From Streptomyces sp. MspMP-M5 (GTDB lineage: Bacteria; Actinomycetota; Actinomycetes; Streptomycetales; Streptomycetaceae): a DNA stretch of 64,000 nt. Both the position numbers and the translations under genes were made by a program. The stretch is from positions 62,001 to 126,000 of the forward strand of contig NZ_KB891929.1 in the NCBI RefSeq assembly GCF_000373585.1, read 5' to 3'. Of the stretch, positions 25,622-34,134 are shown in pieces; position 1 is the first letter of the stretch; the number at the start of each line of letters is the position of its first letter. The notes under the pieces were generated by a model, which saw only the letters and a program-made list of their open reading frames with translations, was not told the origin of the DNA and made no database searches.

Positions 25622-25741
25622 TCCTGCGGTGCGTGTCGACCAGAGCCGGCCGCTTGGCCAGGCCGTCGGCCGGCCCCTCGGAGGGCGGCCGACGGCCCCA
25701 GCCTAAGTCAGCGGCGGCCCGCCGGCCCTGGTCGGCGGGGG

Positions 25742-26806
25742 TCAGCTTCCGGTTGCGGTCTTCCAGGCGCCGATGTAGGTGTCGAGGTTCTTGTCGATGT
25801 CGTGCCAGTCGGGCTGGAAGACGTCGACCCCGCTCATGATCCTGGCGAGGGCGGTGGCGTTGGGGTCGGTGGCCTTGACGTCCTTGCGGGAGGTGAAGCC
25901 GCCGCCGATGGCGGAGACCTCTTGCTGGACGGGCTTGCTGAGCAGGTAGTCGAGGAACTTCCGGGCGTTGGCGGCGTGCGGGGCGTCCTTGACCAGGCCG
26001 GCGGCGTAGGGGAGGGCGAAGGTGGCGGGGCGGGCGCCGGGCTTGCCGGCGGGGAAGAAGATGCCCTGGTCGGGCATGGTCTTGAGGTTGGCGTAGTTCA
26101 TCTGGACGTCGCCGTTGGCGACCAGGAGTTCGCCCTTGTCGGTCTTGGGGGCGAGCTGGCCGGTGGAGGAGGACGGGCCGACGTTGTTGGCCTGGAGCTT
26201 CTTGAGGAAGGCCATGGCCGGGCCCTGGCCGCCGAAGTCGTGCAGGGCCTTGACGAGGACGGCGGTGCCGTCGCCGGCGACGCCGGGGGTGGAGTACTGC
26301 AGCTTGCCGGCGAAGCGGGGGTCGGTGAGGTCCTGCCAGGTGGCCGGGGGCTGCTTCAGCTCCTTCTTGTTGTAGATGAAGCAGAAGTAGTTGTTGACGA
26401 CGGAGACCCACTTGCCGTTGGGGTCCTTGTCGGCGGCGGCGACCTGTTCGGAGCCGTGCGGGCGGTAGATGTCCAGCAGGCCCTTGTCGTCGGCCTGCTG
26501 GATGAACGGCGGCAGGGTGACCACGACGTCGGCCTTGGTGTTGGCGCGTTCCCGGGCCAGGCGCTGGACGGCGGCGCCGGAGCCGGACTCCACGTAGTCG
26601 ACCCTGATGCCGGTCTGCTGCTGGAAGTCCTTGAAGACCTTGTCGTAGAAGCCGTCGCCCTTCTCGCTCTTGAGGCCGTCGGCGCTGTAGACGGTGATCA
26701 CCTTGGCGTGGGGGTCGGCGGCGGAGGCGCCGCAGGCGGTGCCGGTGGCGGCGAGGACGAGGACGGTGGCGCCGACGGTGAGGAGGCGGTGCGGGCGGCT
26801 GGGCAT
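25742..26806 (-). CDS. Aminophosphonate ABC transporter substrate-binding lipoprotein
   Basis: 354 residues. Signal peptide with lipobox (LAATGTAC) then an iron/AEP-type periplasmic binder fold: KVITVYSADGLKSEKGDGFY, FQQQTGIRVDYVESGSGA, VVNNYFCFIYNKKEL, GDVQMNYANLKTMPDQGIFF. It fits the PhnS family of 2-aminoethylphosphonate binders. Ribosome site AGGAG eight bases before ATG. Last gene of a six-gene unit (oxidoreductase, hydrolase, ATPase, two permeases, binder). The enzymes in the operon suggest the ligand is an aminophosphonate, possibly a modified one. Confidence 0.8.
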   Translation of the reverse strand: MPSRPHRLLTVGATVLVLAATGTACGASAADPHAKVITVYSADGLKSEKGDGFYDKVFKDFQQQTGIRVDYVESGSGAAVQRLARERANTKADVVVTLPPFIQQADDKGLLDIYRPHGSEQVAAADKDPNGKWVSVVNNYFCFIYNKKELKQPPATWQDLTDPRFAGKLQYSTPGVAGDGTAVLVKALHDFGGQGPAMAFLKKLQANNVGPSSSTGQLAPKTDKGELLVANGDVQMNYANLKTMPDQGIFFPAGKPGARPATFALPYAAGLVKDAPHAANARKFLDYLLSKPVQQEVSAIGGGFTSRKDVKATDPNATALARIMSGVDVFQPDWHDIDKNLDTYIGAWKTATGS

Positions 26807-26860
26807 GGCGGGTGCTCCTGGGGAACGGGGCGGGTGGCGGGGCGGGGGTGGCGCAGGGGT

Positions 26861-27658
26861 TCAGCGGTAGGTGGCCCTGGTGCGGACGCGGGAGACGCCG
26901 AGCAGGACGAGGAGGGTGGTGGCCATGAGGGCCACGGCCAGTGCGGCACCGGTGAAGAGGGCGCCGCGGTCGGTGGCGGCGAAGATCTGGACCGGCAGCG
27001 GCATCCAGTCCGGCGGGTAGAGCATCATCGTGGCGCTCAACTCGCCCATGGACAGGGCGAAGCACAGGCCCGCGGCCGCGGTCAGCGACGGCAGCAGCAG
27101 GGGGAGTTTGATCCGCCACAGGACGTGGGCGGGGCGGGCGCCGAGGGCGGCGGCGCTCTGTTCGTACGCCGGGTCGAGGCGGGCGAGTGCGGCGGTCACG
27201 GACTGGTAGGCGAAGGCGGTGACCAGCACGGTGTGGGCGATGATCACGATCTGCGGGGTGCCGTTGAGGAGGAACGGGGGGCGGGAGAAGGCGACGAGGA
27301 GGGCGAGGCCGACGACGACGGAGGGGACGGCGACCGGCAGCAGGAAGAGGGCGTCGAGGAGCCGGCGGCCGCGCCGGCCGAGCTTCTCGGCGGCCAGGGC
27401 GGCCCAGGTGCCGGCGGTCAGGGCCGCGACGCCGGCGGCGAGGGCGGTGAGCACGCTGGTGGTGAGGGCGGTCAGCGCGTCCCCCCGGGCGATGTCCTGA
27501 TAGTGCGTCAGGGTCGGGCCGGAGGGGAGGGCGCCGCTCCAGCCGTCGGCGAAGGAGGCGGCGGCGATCACCAGCAGGGGGAGGGCGAAGACCGGGACGA
27601 AGACGAGGAGGAACACCGCCCGGATGATCCGGCGGGCGGCTGCGCTATGGACGAGCAC
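26861..27658 (-). CDS. Aminophosphonate ABC transporter permease (PhnV-type)
   Basis: 265 residues from a GTG inside the end of the upstream permease gene (14-bp overlap). Six predicted membrane helices; the EAA loop reads AYEQSAAALGARPAHVLWRIKLPLL. The last part (GELSATMMLYPPDWMPLPVQIF) matches PhnV-type permeases. It forms the channel with the permease encoded just upstream. Confidence 0.8.
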   Translation of the reverse strand: MLVHSAAARRIIRAVFLLVFVPVFALPLLVIAAASFADGWSGALPSGPTLTHYQDIARGDALTALTTSVLTALAAGVAALTAGTWAALAAEKLGRRGRRLLDALFLLPVAVPSVVVGLALLVAFSRPPFLLNGTPQIVIIAHTVLVTAFAYQSVTAALARLDPAYEQSAAALGARPAHVLWRIKLPLLLPSLTAAAGLCFALSMGELSATMMLYPPDWMPLPVQIFAATDRGALFTGAALAVALMATTLLVLLGVSRVRTRATYR

Positions 27659-28631
27659 GGTCGACGCCTCCTGCGGCGAGGGCGGGTACGGGGGCCGGGG
27701 CGGGGGCGTTTCCGGTGGAAACGGCGGTGGGGGCGGCGGTCGCGGCCGGTGCGGGCCGGCGGCGGGCGGCGGCGCCGGCCGTGCGGGCCGTCACCGCGCG
27801 GTAGAGGGCGTAAAGAGCGGCCGACAGGACGATGTTGACGACCGCGACGACGCAGGCGCCGGTGTAGTCGCCGTCGAGGATCGCCTTGGAGTAGACGAGC
27901 ACCGGCAGGGTGACGACGTCCTTGGCGCCGGTGAACAGCACGATCCCGAACTCGTTCAGGCACAGCACGAGGACCAGCGCACCGCCGGCGGCGAGCGAGG
28001 GCAGCGCCTCGGGCAGGATCACCGTCCGCACGATCCGCCACGGCCCGGCGCCCAGCGATCCGGCGACCTCCAGTTGCGCGGTCTCCACCTGCGCGAACGC
28101 GGCGAGGAGGGGGCGCATCACGAACGGCGTGAAGTAGGTGACCTCGGCCAGCAGCACGCCCCAGGGGGTGTGCAGGAAGTCCAGTGGCCCGTGGGCGGCA
28201 CCGGTGACGTCCGTCCACAGTCCGTTGGCGATGCCGGCGGTGCCGTAGAGGAACAGCAGGGCGAGGGTGATCAGGAAGGACGGGAAGGCCAGGAAGAGGT
28301 CGACGAAGCGGGCCAGCGCCCGGCCGCCGGGGAACGGGACGAAGGCGATGACCAGGGAGAGCAGCAGGCCGAGGAGGAGCGCGCCGAGGGTGGCGCCGGC
28401 CGCGATCAGCACGGTGTTGGCCAGCGCGTCCCGGAAGGAGGCGGTGGCCAGGACCGCGGTGTACGGGGCGGTGGTCGGTCCGCCGCCGTTCTCCGGGGTG
28501 ACGGACTGACGGACGACCAGGGCGAGCGGGTAGAGGAAGACCAGTGCGAGGGCGGCGACGGGCGGCAGGGCCCACAGGGCGGCGGTCCGGGCGCGGTTCG
28601 GCCCGCCGGCCGCCGGGGTGCGGTCAGACAT
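27645..28631 (-). CDS. Aminophosphonate ABC transporter permease (PhnU-type)
   Basis: 328 residues. Six hydrophobic helices; EAA loop AQLEVAGSLGAGPWRIVRTVILPEALP; GTAGIANGLWTDVTGAAHGPLDFLHTPWGVLLAEVTYFTPF in outline (190 region) is typical of PhnU-type permeases. The C-terminal 40 residues are an Ala/Pro-rich tail that may be dispensable. Its start overlaps the ATPase stop by 8 bp and its end overlaps the next permease, indicating tight coupling. Confidence 0.8.
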   Translation of the reverse strand: MSDRTPAAGGPNRARTAALWALPPVAALALVFLYPLALVVRQSVTPENGGGPTTAPYTAVLATASFRDALANTVLIAAGATLGALLLGLLLSLVIAFVPFPGGRALARFVDLFLAFPSFLITLALLFLYGTAGIANGLWTDVTGAAHGPLDFLHTPWGVLLAEVTYFTPFVMRPLLAAFAQVETAQLEVAGSLGAGPWRIVRTVILPEALPSLAAGGALVLVLCLNEFGIVLFTGAKDVVTLPVLVYSKAILDGDYTGACVVAVVNIVLSAALYALYRAVTARTAGAAARRRPAPAATAAPTAVSTGNAPAPAPVPALAAGGVDRARP

Positions 28632-29796
28632 GGTCCGCCCCGCCGTCCGGAATATCCGGGACGTCCACCGGGACGTCCGCCCGGAGGCCGGCCGGGACGA
28701 GGACCGCGTCCTGCGGGGCGAAGTGCAGGGCGAGTTCGGTGCCCGGTGGCGGGGTCTCGCGCAGCTCCCGCAGATCGGCCAGGACGCGGTGGCCCGCCAC
28801 CTCGACGTACAGCCGGTGGGTGGCGCCGCGCCACTGGACCTCGGTGACGGTGCCGTGCAGGGTGTTGCCGTCCGGGTCGGGGCTCGCGCCGAGGCCGAGG
28901 AGGTGCGGGCGGACGCAGAGCGTGGCGGTGGCGCCCGGGGTCGCGTCCCCGGTGCGGGCGGCCAGCGGACGGCCGGCGAACTCCACGCCGCCGGCCCGGC
29001 GCACGGTGACCGGCAGGAGGTTGGCGGTCCCGACGAACGACGCGGTGAACGCGGTGCGCGGGCTGCGGTAGAGCTGTTGCGGGGTGCCGCACTCGCGCAG
29101 CCGGGCCGACTCCAGGACGGCGATCCGGTCGGCGAGGGTCAGCGCCTCGACCTGGTCGTGGGTGACGTAGAGGATCGAGACGTCCGGCAACTCGCGGTGC
29201 AGGCGGGCGAGTTCGGTGAGCATGCCGGAGCGCAGCCGGGCGTCGAGCGCGGACAGCGGCTCGTCGAGCAGCAGCACGCCGGGGCGGATCGCGAGCGCGC
29301 GGGCGAGGGCGACCCGCTGCTGCTGGCCGCCGGACAGCTCCCGGGGGTGCCGGCCGGCGTAGGCGGCCATGCCGACCAGTTCCAGGGCCTCGGCGACCCG
29401 GCCGGGGATCTCGGCGCGCGGGACCTTCTGCGCCTTCAGTCCGAAGGCGACGTTGTCGGCGACCTTCATGTGCGGGAAGAGCGCGTACTGCTGGACGACC
29501 ATGCCGATGCCGCGTTTGTGGGGCGGCAGGTCGGTCACGTCCCGGCCGCCGATCAGGACCCGCCCGGAGGCCGGGCGGACGAATCCGGCGACCGCCCGCA
29601 GCGCGGTGGTCTTGCCGGAGCCGGACGGGCCGAGCAGGGCCAGCACCTCGCCCGGTTCGACGGTCAGGTCGAGCGAGTCCAGGACGGTGTGCTCGCCGTG
29701 CCGCCCGTAGGCGACGGTGACGTGGTCGAAGCGGATGCCGGAGGCCGGGGGCGGGGCGGCGGTCGTGGCAGGGGCGGGGGCCGTGGCGGCGGGCAT
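28624..29796 (-). CDS. Aminophosphonate ABC transporter ATPase (PhnT-type)
   Basis: 390 residues. Walker A GPSGSGKTTALRAV, Q-loop MVVQQYALFPHMKV, signature LSGGQQQRVALARALAI, Walker B VLLLDEPLSALDARL and switch VTHDQVEALTLADRI are intact. A TOBE-type C-terminal domain follows (about 270-380; LLPVTVRRAGGVEFAGRP, LCVRPHLLGLG). Its start lies one base after the hydrolase stop. Energises the two adjacent permeases. Confidence 0.87.
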   Translation of the reverse strand: MPAATAPAPATTAAPPPASGIRFDHVTVAYGRHGEHTVLDSLDLTVEPGEVLALLGPSGSGKTTALRAVAGFVRPASGRVLIGGRDVTDLPPHKRGIGMVVQQYALFPHMKVADNVAFGLKAQKVPRAEIPGRVAEALELVGMAAYAGRHPRELSGGQQQRVALARALAIRPGVLLLDEPLSALDARLRSGMLTELARLHRELPDVSILYVTHDQVEALTLADRIAVLESARLRECGTPQQLYRSPRTAFTASFVGTANLLPVTVRRAGGVEFAGRPLAARTGDATPGATATLCVRPHLLGLGASPDPDGNTLHGTVTEVQWRGATHRLYVEVAGHRVLADLRELRETPPPGTELALHFAPQDAVLVPAGLRADVPVDVPDIPDGGADHV

Positions 29797-29797
29797 C

Positions 29798-30580
29798 TCA
29801 CACCACTCCCAGCAGCGCGGGCAGTTCGGCGACCGAGCCCAGGACGTGGGTGGCGCCGGCGGCCGACAGCTGGGCGGCGTCGTGGGCGCCGGTGCGCACC
29901 CCGGCGACCACCGACGCGCCGCTGCGGCGTCCGGCGATCATGTCGTAGGAGGTGTCGCCGGCCACCGCGATCTGCGCGACGTCGTCGGCGGCGCCGGTGC
30001 GCAGCAGGGCGGCCAGCACCATGTCCGGGTACGGGCGGCCGCGGCCGCCGGCGTCGGCCGGGCAGAGGGTGAGCCGGACCAGGTCGCGCCAGCCGAGCGC
30101 GTCGAGGAGGGCGTCCTGGGTGACCCGGGCGAAGCCGGTGGTGAGGACGACGGTGCGGCCGGCGGCCTGGAGGGCCTCGATCGCGGCGCGGGCGCCGGGG
30201 ACGGGGGCGATCCGGCCGTCGTCGACGAGGTCGCCGTAGGCCGCCTCGAAGGCGCGGTTGGCGCGCCGGGCGGCCTGCTCGGTGGCGTGCGGGTCGCCGT
30301 CGGGGGCGGCGAACAGGTGCCGGAAGACGGAGATCTTGGACTCGCCCATGGTGGCGCGGACGTAGGCGAGTTGCTCGGCGTGCGCGGGGCTGCCGGGCTC
30401 GACGCCCATGTGGCGGGCGGCGGCGTCGAAGGCCCGCTCCACCAGGCCGTCGTCGGCGACGGTGGTACCGGCCATGTCCAGGACGACGAGCCGGATGTCG
30501 TCGGGACGGAAGGTGCCGGGGGTGTCGGGGGTGCCGGTGTTGCCGGGCGTGTGGTCGGGGTGCGTCAACGGGCTCACCAT
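29798..30580 (-). CDS. Phosphonatase-like HAD hydrolase (TIGR03351 type)
   Basis: 260 residues. HAD motif I IRLVVLDMAGTTVADDGLVE is the phosphonatase version (DMAGTT), followed by VERAFDAAARHMG, motif II TTGFAR, and GRGRPYPDMVLAALLRTG with IAVAGDTSYDMIAGRRSG as motifs III/IV. It resembles PhnX but belongs to the group paired with TIGR03364 oxidoreductases, thought to cleave a C-P bond of an oxidised aminophosphonate and release phosphate. The ATG (or GTG three bases on) overlaps the oxidoreductase stop. Confidence 0.83.
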   Translation of the reverse strand: MVSPLTHPDHTPGNTGTPDTPGTFRPDDIRLVVLDMAGTTVADDGLVERAFDAAARHMGVEPGSPAHAEQLAYVRATMGESKISVFRHLFAAPDGDPHATEQAARRANRAFEAAYGDLVDDGRIAPVPGARAAIEALQAAGRTVVLTTGFARVTQDALLDALGWRDLVRLTLCPADAGGRGRPYPDMVLAALLRTGAADDVAQIAVAGDTSYDMIAGRRSGASVVAGVRTGAHDAAQLSAAGATHVLGSVAELPALLGVV

Positions 30581-31695
30581 CCCAGTGCGTTCGCGGTGGT
30601 CTCGGCGATGGCCGGGGAGCAGGTCATACCGCGTCCGCCGGGCCCGGTGACCAGCCAGACGCCGTCGCGGACCTGCTGGCGGTGGACGACCCGGCCGGGG
30701 TCGGTGCACTGGGCGTAGACCCCGGCCCAGCGGTGGCGGATACGGGGCAGCGGGCGGCCCAGGATCGCCTCGACGACGCCGGTGAGGTGCTCGTAGGGCT
30801 CCTCGACGGTGTCGAAGGCGAACGGGGCCTCGTACTCGTGGGTGTCGCCGATGGTCAGGCCGCCGTCGGCGCGCTGGACCATCAGCAGCTGCATCTTGTG
30901 GGCGGCGGCGGTCGGGGCCTGCGGCCGGCCGGCGTTGAGGGCGTCCAGGGCGTCGCCGCGGTAGGCGGGGTAGTAGCGGAAGCTGTCGGCGTCGGCGACG
31001 GAGGTGGTCAGCGGCTCGCCGAGCGGGTCGGTCTGCATCATCTGCAGGCGCACCCGGCGCACCGGCAGGTCGGGGACCAGCTCGCGGACCAGCCCGCCGA
31101 GCCAGGCGCCGGTGCACAGGATCACCGTGTCGCCGTGGTGGGTGGTGCCGTGGTCGTCGCGGACCGCGTGCTCGCCGACCACGTCGCGGACCTCCCGGCC
31201 GCCGAGGTAGGTGTACCGGCCGGACGCCAGCAGGGCGTCCTTCAGGGCGCGTTGGGCGACCCGGGGCTCCACGGCGGCGTCGCGTTCGCACCACAGCGCG
31301 CCGGTGAAGTCGCCGCGCAGGGCGGGGTTGCGGGCGCGGGCCTGCGCGGCGTCGAGGAGGCGGTAGCCGCGGGCGGCGGCGTCCGGGCGGCGGGTGGCGG
31401 CCTCGGCGACGGCACGCTCGGCGTCGTTGCGGACGACGGTCAGCGAACCGATGGCGCGGAAGCCGATGCCGGGGACGCGGGCACCAATGCCCTCCCAGAG
31501 TTCGCGGGCGCGCAGCGCGGTGTCCAGCTCCTCGCCGCCGGCCCGGCCGCTGACCCAGATCTGCCCGAAGTTGCGGACCGAGGCGCCGCGGGCCTCGGCC
31601 TCCCGCTCGATGTGGAGGACCTCGTGGCCCCGTTCAACTGCGTGCCAGGCGTGCATTGTTCCCAGCACGCCGGCTCCGACGACGATGACTCGCAT
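30574..31695 (-). CDS. FAD-dependent amine oxidoreductase of phosphonate operons (TIGR03364 type)
   Basis: 373 residues. FAD Rossmann motif at the very N-terminus (MRVIVVGAGVLGTMHAWHA), RGASVRNFGQIWVSG, a D-amino acid oxidase-like core (VILCTGAWLG) and a C-terminal WLVTGPGGRGMTCSPAIAE. This subfamily is encoded next to phosphonatase-like hydrolases and is expected to oxidatively deaminate or demethylate an aminophosphonate, giving the aldehyde that the hydrolase cleaves. First gene of the operon, 190 bp after the GntR gene, with a likely GntR operator in between. Confidence 0.85.
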   Translation of the reverse strand: MRVIVVGAGVLGTMHAWHAVERGHEVLHIEREAEARGASVRNFGQIWVSGRAGGEELDTALRARELWEGIGARVPGIGFRAIGSLTVVRNDAERAVAEAATRRPDAAARGYRLLDAAQARARNPALRGDFTGALWCERDAAVEPRVAQRALKDALLASGRYTYLGGREVRDVVGEHAVRDDHGTTHHGDTVILCTGAWLGGLVRELVPDLPVRRVRLQMMQTDPLGEPLTTSVADADSFRYYPAYRGDALDALNAGRPQAPTAAAHKMQLLMVQRADGGLTIGDTHEYEAPFAFDTVEEPYEHLTGVVEAILGRPLPRIRHRWAGVYAQCTDPGRVVHRQQVRDGVWLVTGPGGRGMTCSPAIAETTANALGW

Positions 31696-31768
31696 GCCCC
31701 AGACGGTCGCGGCGCCGGGTGGCGCGGAGGGGAAGGTTCGGCGACGAGCCGGTTAACACGCCTTCAAA

Positions 31769-31783
31769 CTTGGCCTAGACCCG
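31769..31783. promoter_or_regulatory. Candidate GntR/HutC operator before the aminophosphonate operon
   Basis: CTTGGCCTAGACCCG resembles the TGGTCTAGACCA palindrome bound by HutC-type GntR regulators such as DasR and PhnF. It lies about 75 bp upstream of the oxidoreductase start and downstream of the GntR gene. Confidence 0.5.
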
Positions 31784-31884
31784 TTATCTTTTCGTAACAT
31801 CAAGCCGAACTACCCACCGCCACCCACCGGGTAGGAATCGGCCAGGGGCCCACCCACCCCCTACGGGCCCCCTCCCCCGCCCCC

Positions 31885-32673
31885 CTACGGGCCGTCGTCC
31901 CGCCCCTGCGCACCGCCGCCGCCCAGATGCGTGGTGAACGAGAACCGGTCGCCCCGGTAGAGGGACCGGACCCGCTCCAGCGGACGGCCCTCGGTGTCCC
32001 GGGACAGCCGGTGGATGAGGAGCATCGGCAGCGCGCCCGGCGTGCCGATCAGCAGCGCCTCGCGCGGGGTGGCCAGGACGGTCTCCAGGCGCTCGTCCGC
32101 GTCCCCGAAGGCGGTGCCGAGGCGCTCGCGGAGGTACGCGTAGAAGGACGAGTCCGGCTCGAAGTCGGCCGCCAGGTCCGGGACCCGGGACACCGCGACA
32201 TAGGTGCTCTCCAGGCCGACCCGCTCGTCGTCGGCGAGCAGCACCCGCTCCATGTGCCACACCGCGTCGCCCGCGGCGAGCCCCAGATCGCGGGCGAGCG
32301 CCGGCGGCGCGGGGAAGCGGTCCAGCGAGACGAGGTGCCGGCCGGGCCGGCGGCCCTGGCGGCGGACGCCCTCGGTGTAACTGGCGAGCGAGAGCGGCTG
32401 CTCCATCTTGGGGCCGGCGACGACGGTGCCGCGCCCCATCCGGCGCAGCCGCCCCTCCAGCACCAGCTCCCGGAGCGCCTGGCGCAGCGTCTCGCGGGAC
32501 ACCTCGAAGCGCAGGGCCAGTTCGCGCTCGGCGGGCAGCGGTTCGCCCTCGCCCAACTCCTCCAACAGGGCGGCGAGATCGACCTTCGCCGCGTAGTACT
32601 TGGGGATGCGTCCGTGCTCGGGAATGCCGGACCGAACGGGTGCGCCAGGATCCTGGCCGTACGGGAACTCCAC
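31885..32673 (-). CDS. GntR-family (HutC/UTRA) regulator of aminophosphonate genes
   Basis: 262 residues. The winged helix is at about 30-90 (GEPLPAERELALRFEVSRET, then LRRMGRGTVV) and the UTRA effector domain follows (VWHMERVLLADDERVGLEST, LPMLLIHRLSRDTEGRPLER). UTRA regulators bind small phosphorylated or amino compounds. It is upstream of, and in line with, the aminophosphonate operon and is its likely controller. The GTG start lacks a strong ribosome site, so a slightly later start is possible. Confidence 0.83.
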   Translation of the reverse strand: MEFPYGQDPGAPVRSGIPEHGRIPKYYAAKVDLAALLEELGEGEPLPAERELALRFEVSRETLRQALRELVLEGRLRRMGRGTVVAGPKMEQPLSLASYTEGVRRQGRRPGRHLVSLDRFPAPPALARDLGLAAGDAVWHMERVLLADDERVGLESTYVAVSRVPDLAADFEPDSSFYAYLRERLGTAFGDADERLETVLATPREALLIGTPGALPMLLIHRLSRDTEGRPLERVRSLYRGDRFSFTTHLGGGGAQGRDDGP

Positions 32674-32845
32674 CCGGGGATCTTCGCATCAGGGTGGGTG
32701 GAGGGGCGCGGGGACCCTCGGGGGTGGCCGGTTCCCCTACGGCGCGGCAGTACCGGCGGTACGACGCGGCACTCCAACCCACCTCCGATGTACGGGAGTT
32801 CCCCCACCGTCCGCCTCAGCCGCCCCGATCAGGGACCGACCGCCC

Positions 32846-34078
32846 CTACCGGAACAACCCCTTCAGCACCAGCTCCGCCGCGCCGTCCGCGACCGTGCGG
32901 GGGCCGCCGCGGGCCGGCGCCACCGGTATCGCGGACGCGCCCCCGGGACCGCCGCCTGCGGCCGCGCCCGGCCGGCCGCGCAGCGCCGCGTGGTCGGCCA
33001 GGACGCGGGCCACGCCGTCCCGGAACACCTCCGGGTGGGCCAGGACGGTGCGGCCGCCGAGCAGCACCCGGTCGATGTCGAGCAGTTCGACGAGGTTGGC
33101 CGCGGCCACGCCCAGCACCCGGGCCGCCGCCGGGAGATCGCCGCGGGCCACCGCCGCCAGGCACAGCGCCTCGACGCAGCCGCGCCGCCCACAGCCGCAC
33201 CGCGGCCCGTCCAGCTGCACCACCTGGTGGCCGAACTCGCCCGCCCCGGTGTGCGGCCCGCGGTAGAGGCCGCCGTCGAGGACGAGCCCGGCGCCGAGCC
33301 CCGTCCCCAGGTGGAGGTAGGCGAACGAGGCGCCGCCGTCGTCCTCGGGCGCGCGGCTGAGGCCGAGGGCCGCCGCGTTGGTGTCCTTGTCGAGGACGAC
33401 GGGCAGGCCGAGGCGGTCGGCGAGCGCGTCCCGCAGCGGGAAGCCGTCCCACTGGGGGGCGCCGGTGACCTGGCGCAGGACGCCGGTCGCATGGTCCAGC
33501 GGCCCCGGGCAGGCCACGCCCGCGCCGAGCACCGGCGGCCCGCCCGCCGCCTGCCGCAGCGCCGCGACCTGCCGCGCGGCGGTGGCCAGGACGGACCCGG
33601 CGCCGGCGCCGAAGTCCAGGGGCGCGCGGCGCACGGCGGCCGGCCGGCCGGTGAGGTCGGCCAGGACGCAGATGATCTCGTCGCGGTCGAGGTGGACGCC
33701 GACGGCGTGCCGGGCCCCGGGGACCAGCCGCAGCACCGTACGGGGCTTGCCGCCCGTGGAGGCGCGGCGGCCCGCCTCGGCGACCAGGCCGTCGGCGCGC
33801 AGCCGCGCGGTGATCTTGCTGACCGCCTGCGGGGTGAGCCCGGTCCGCTCGGCCAGCTCCAGCCGGCTTGCGCCGGCCTCCCCCGCGGTGCGCAGCAGGC
33901 CCAGCACCAGGGCGGTGTTGTGCCCGCGCAGGGCGAGGAGGTTGGCGCCGGGGGAGGCGGAGGCGGCGGGCCGGGCGGGGGCGGTCGGACCGGCCGGGGC
34001 GGGTGGGGCGGCCGACGGGCCCGGCGCGCCCTCCCGCCGCTCGCCGCCGTCCGGGTGATCGGAATCGTTGCTGCTCAC
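32846..34078 (-). CDS. ROK-family sugar-responsive repressor
   Basis: 410 residues from a GTG with GGAG nine bases upstream. A disordered N-terminus (about 45 residues) precedes a MarR-like helix-turn-helix (ASRLELAERTGLTPQAVSKI) and the ROK sugar-binding domain with YLHLGTGLGAGLVLDGGLYRG and the zinc motif CGCGRRGCVEA. ROK repressors bind sugars and usually control neighbouring sugar genes. It diverges from the Gfo/Idh gene over a 57-bp gap that holds a long palindrome, its likely operator. Confidence 0.86.
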   Translation of the reverse strand: MSSNDSDHPDGGERREGAPGPSAAPPAPAGPTAPARPAASASPGANLLALRGHNTALVLGLLRTAGEAGASRLELAERTGLTPQAVSKITARLRADGLVAEAGRRASTGGKPRTVLRLVPGARHAVGVHLDRDEIICVLADLTGRPAAVRRAPLDFGAGAGSVLATAARQVAALRQAAGGPPVLGAGVACPGPLDHATGVLRQVTGAPQWDGFPLRDALADRLGLPVVLDKDTNAAALGLSRAPEDDGGASFAYLHLGTGLGAGLVLDGGLYRGPHTGAGEFGHQVVQLDGPRCGCGRRGCVEALCLAAVARGDLPAAARVLGVAAANLVELLDIDRVLLGGRTVLAHPEVFRDGVARVLADHAALRGRPGAAAGGGPGGASAIPVAPARGGPRTVADGAAELVLKGLFR

Positions 34079-34101
34079 CCTCCCATTCTCCGCACTGCTT
34101 G

Positions 34102-34128
34102 CACTTTGGCAACAGCGTTGCGAAAGTG
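34102..34128. promoter_or_regulatory. 27-bp palindromic operator between ROK and Gfo/Idh genes
   Basis: Arms CACTTTGGCAAC and GTTGCGAAAGTG, complementary except for one base pair, around an AGC centre. It fills the short divergent promoter region and ends 6 bp before the Gfo/Idh start, so binding would block both genes. Confidence 0.7.
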
Positions 34129-34134
34129 GAGGAC

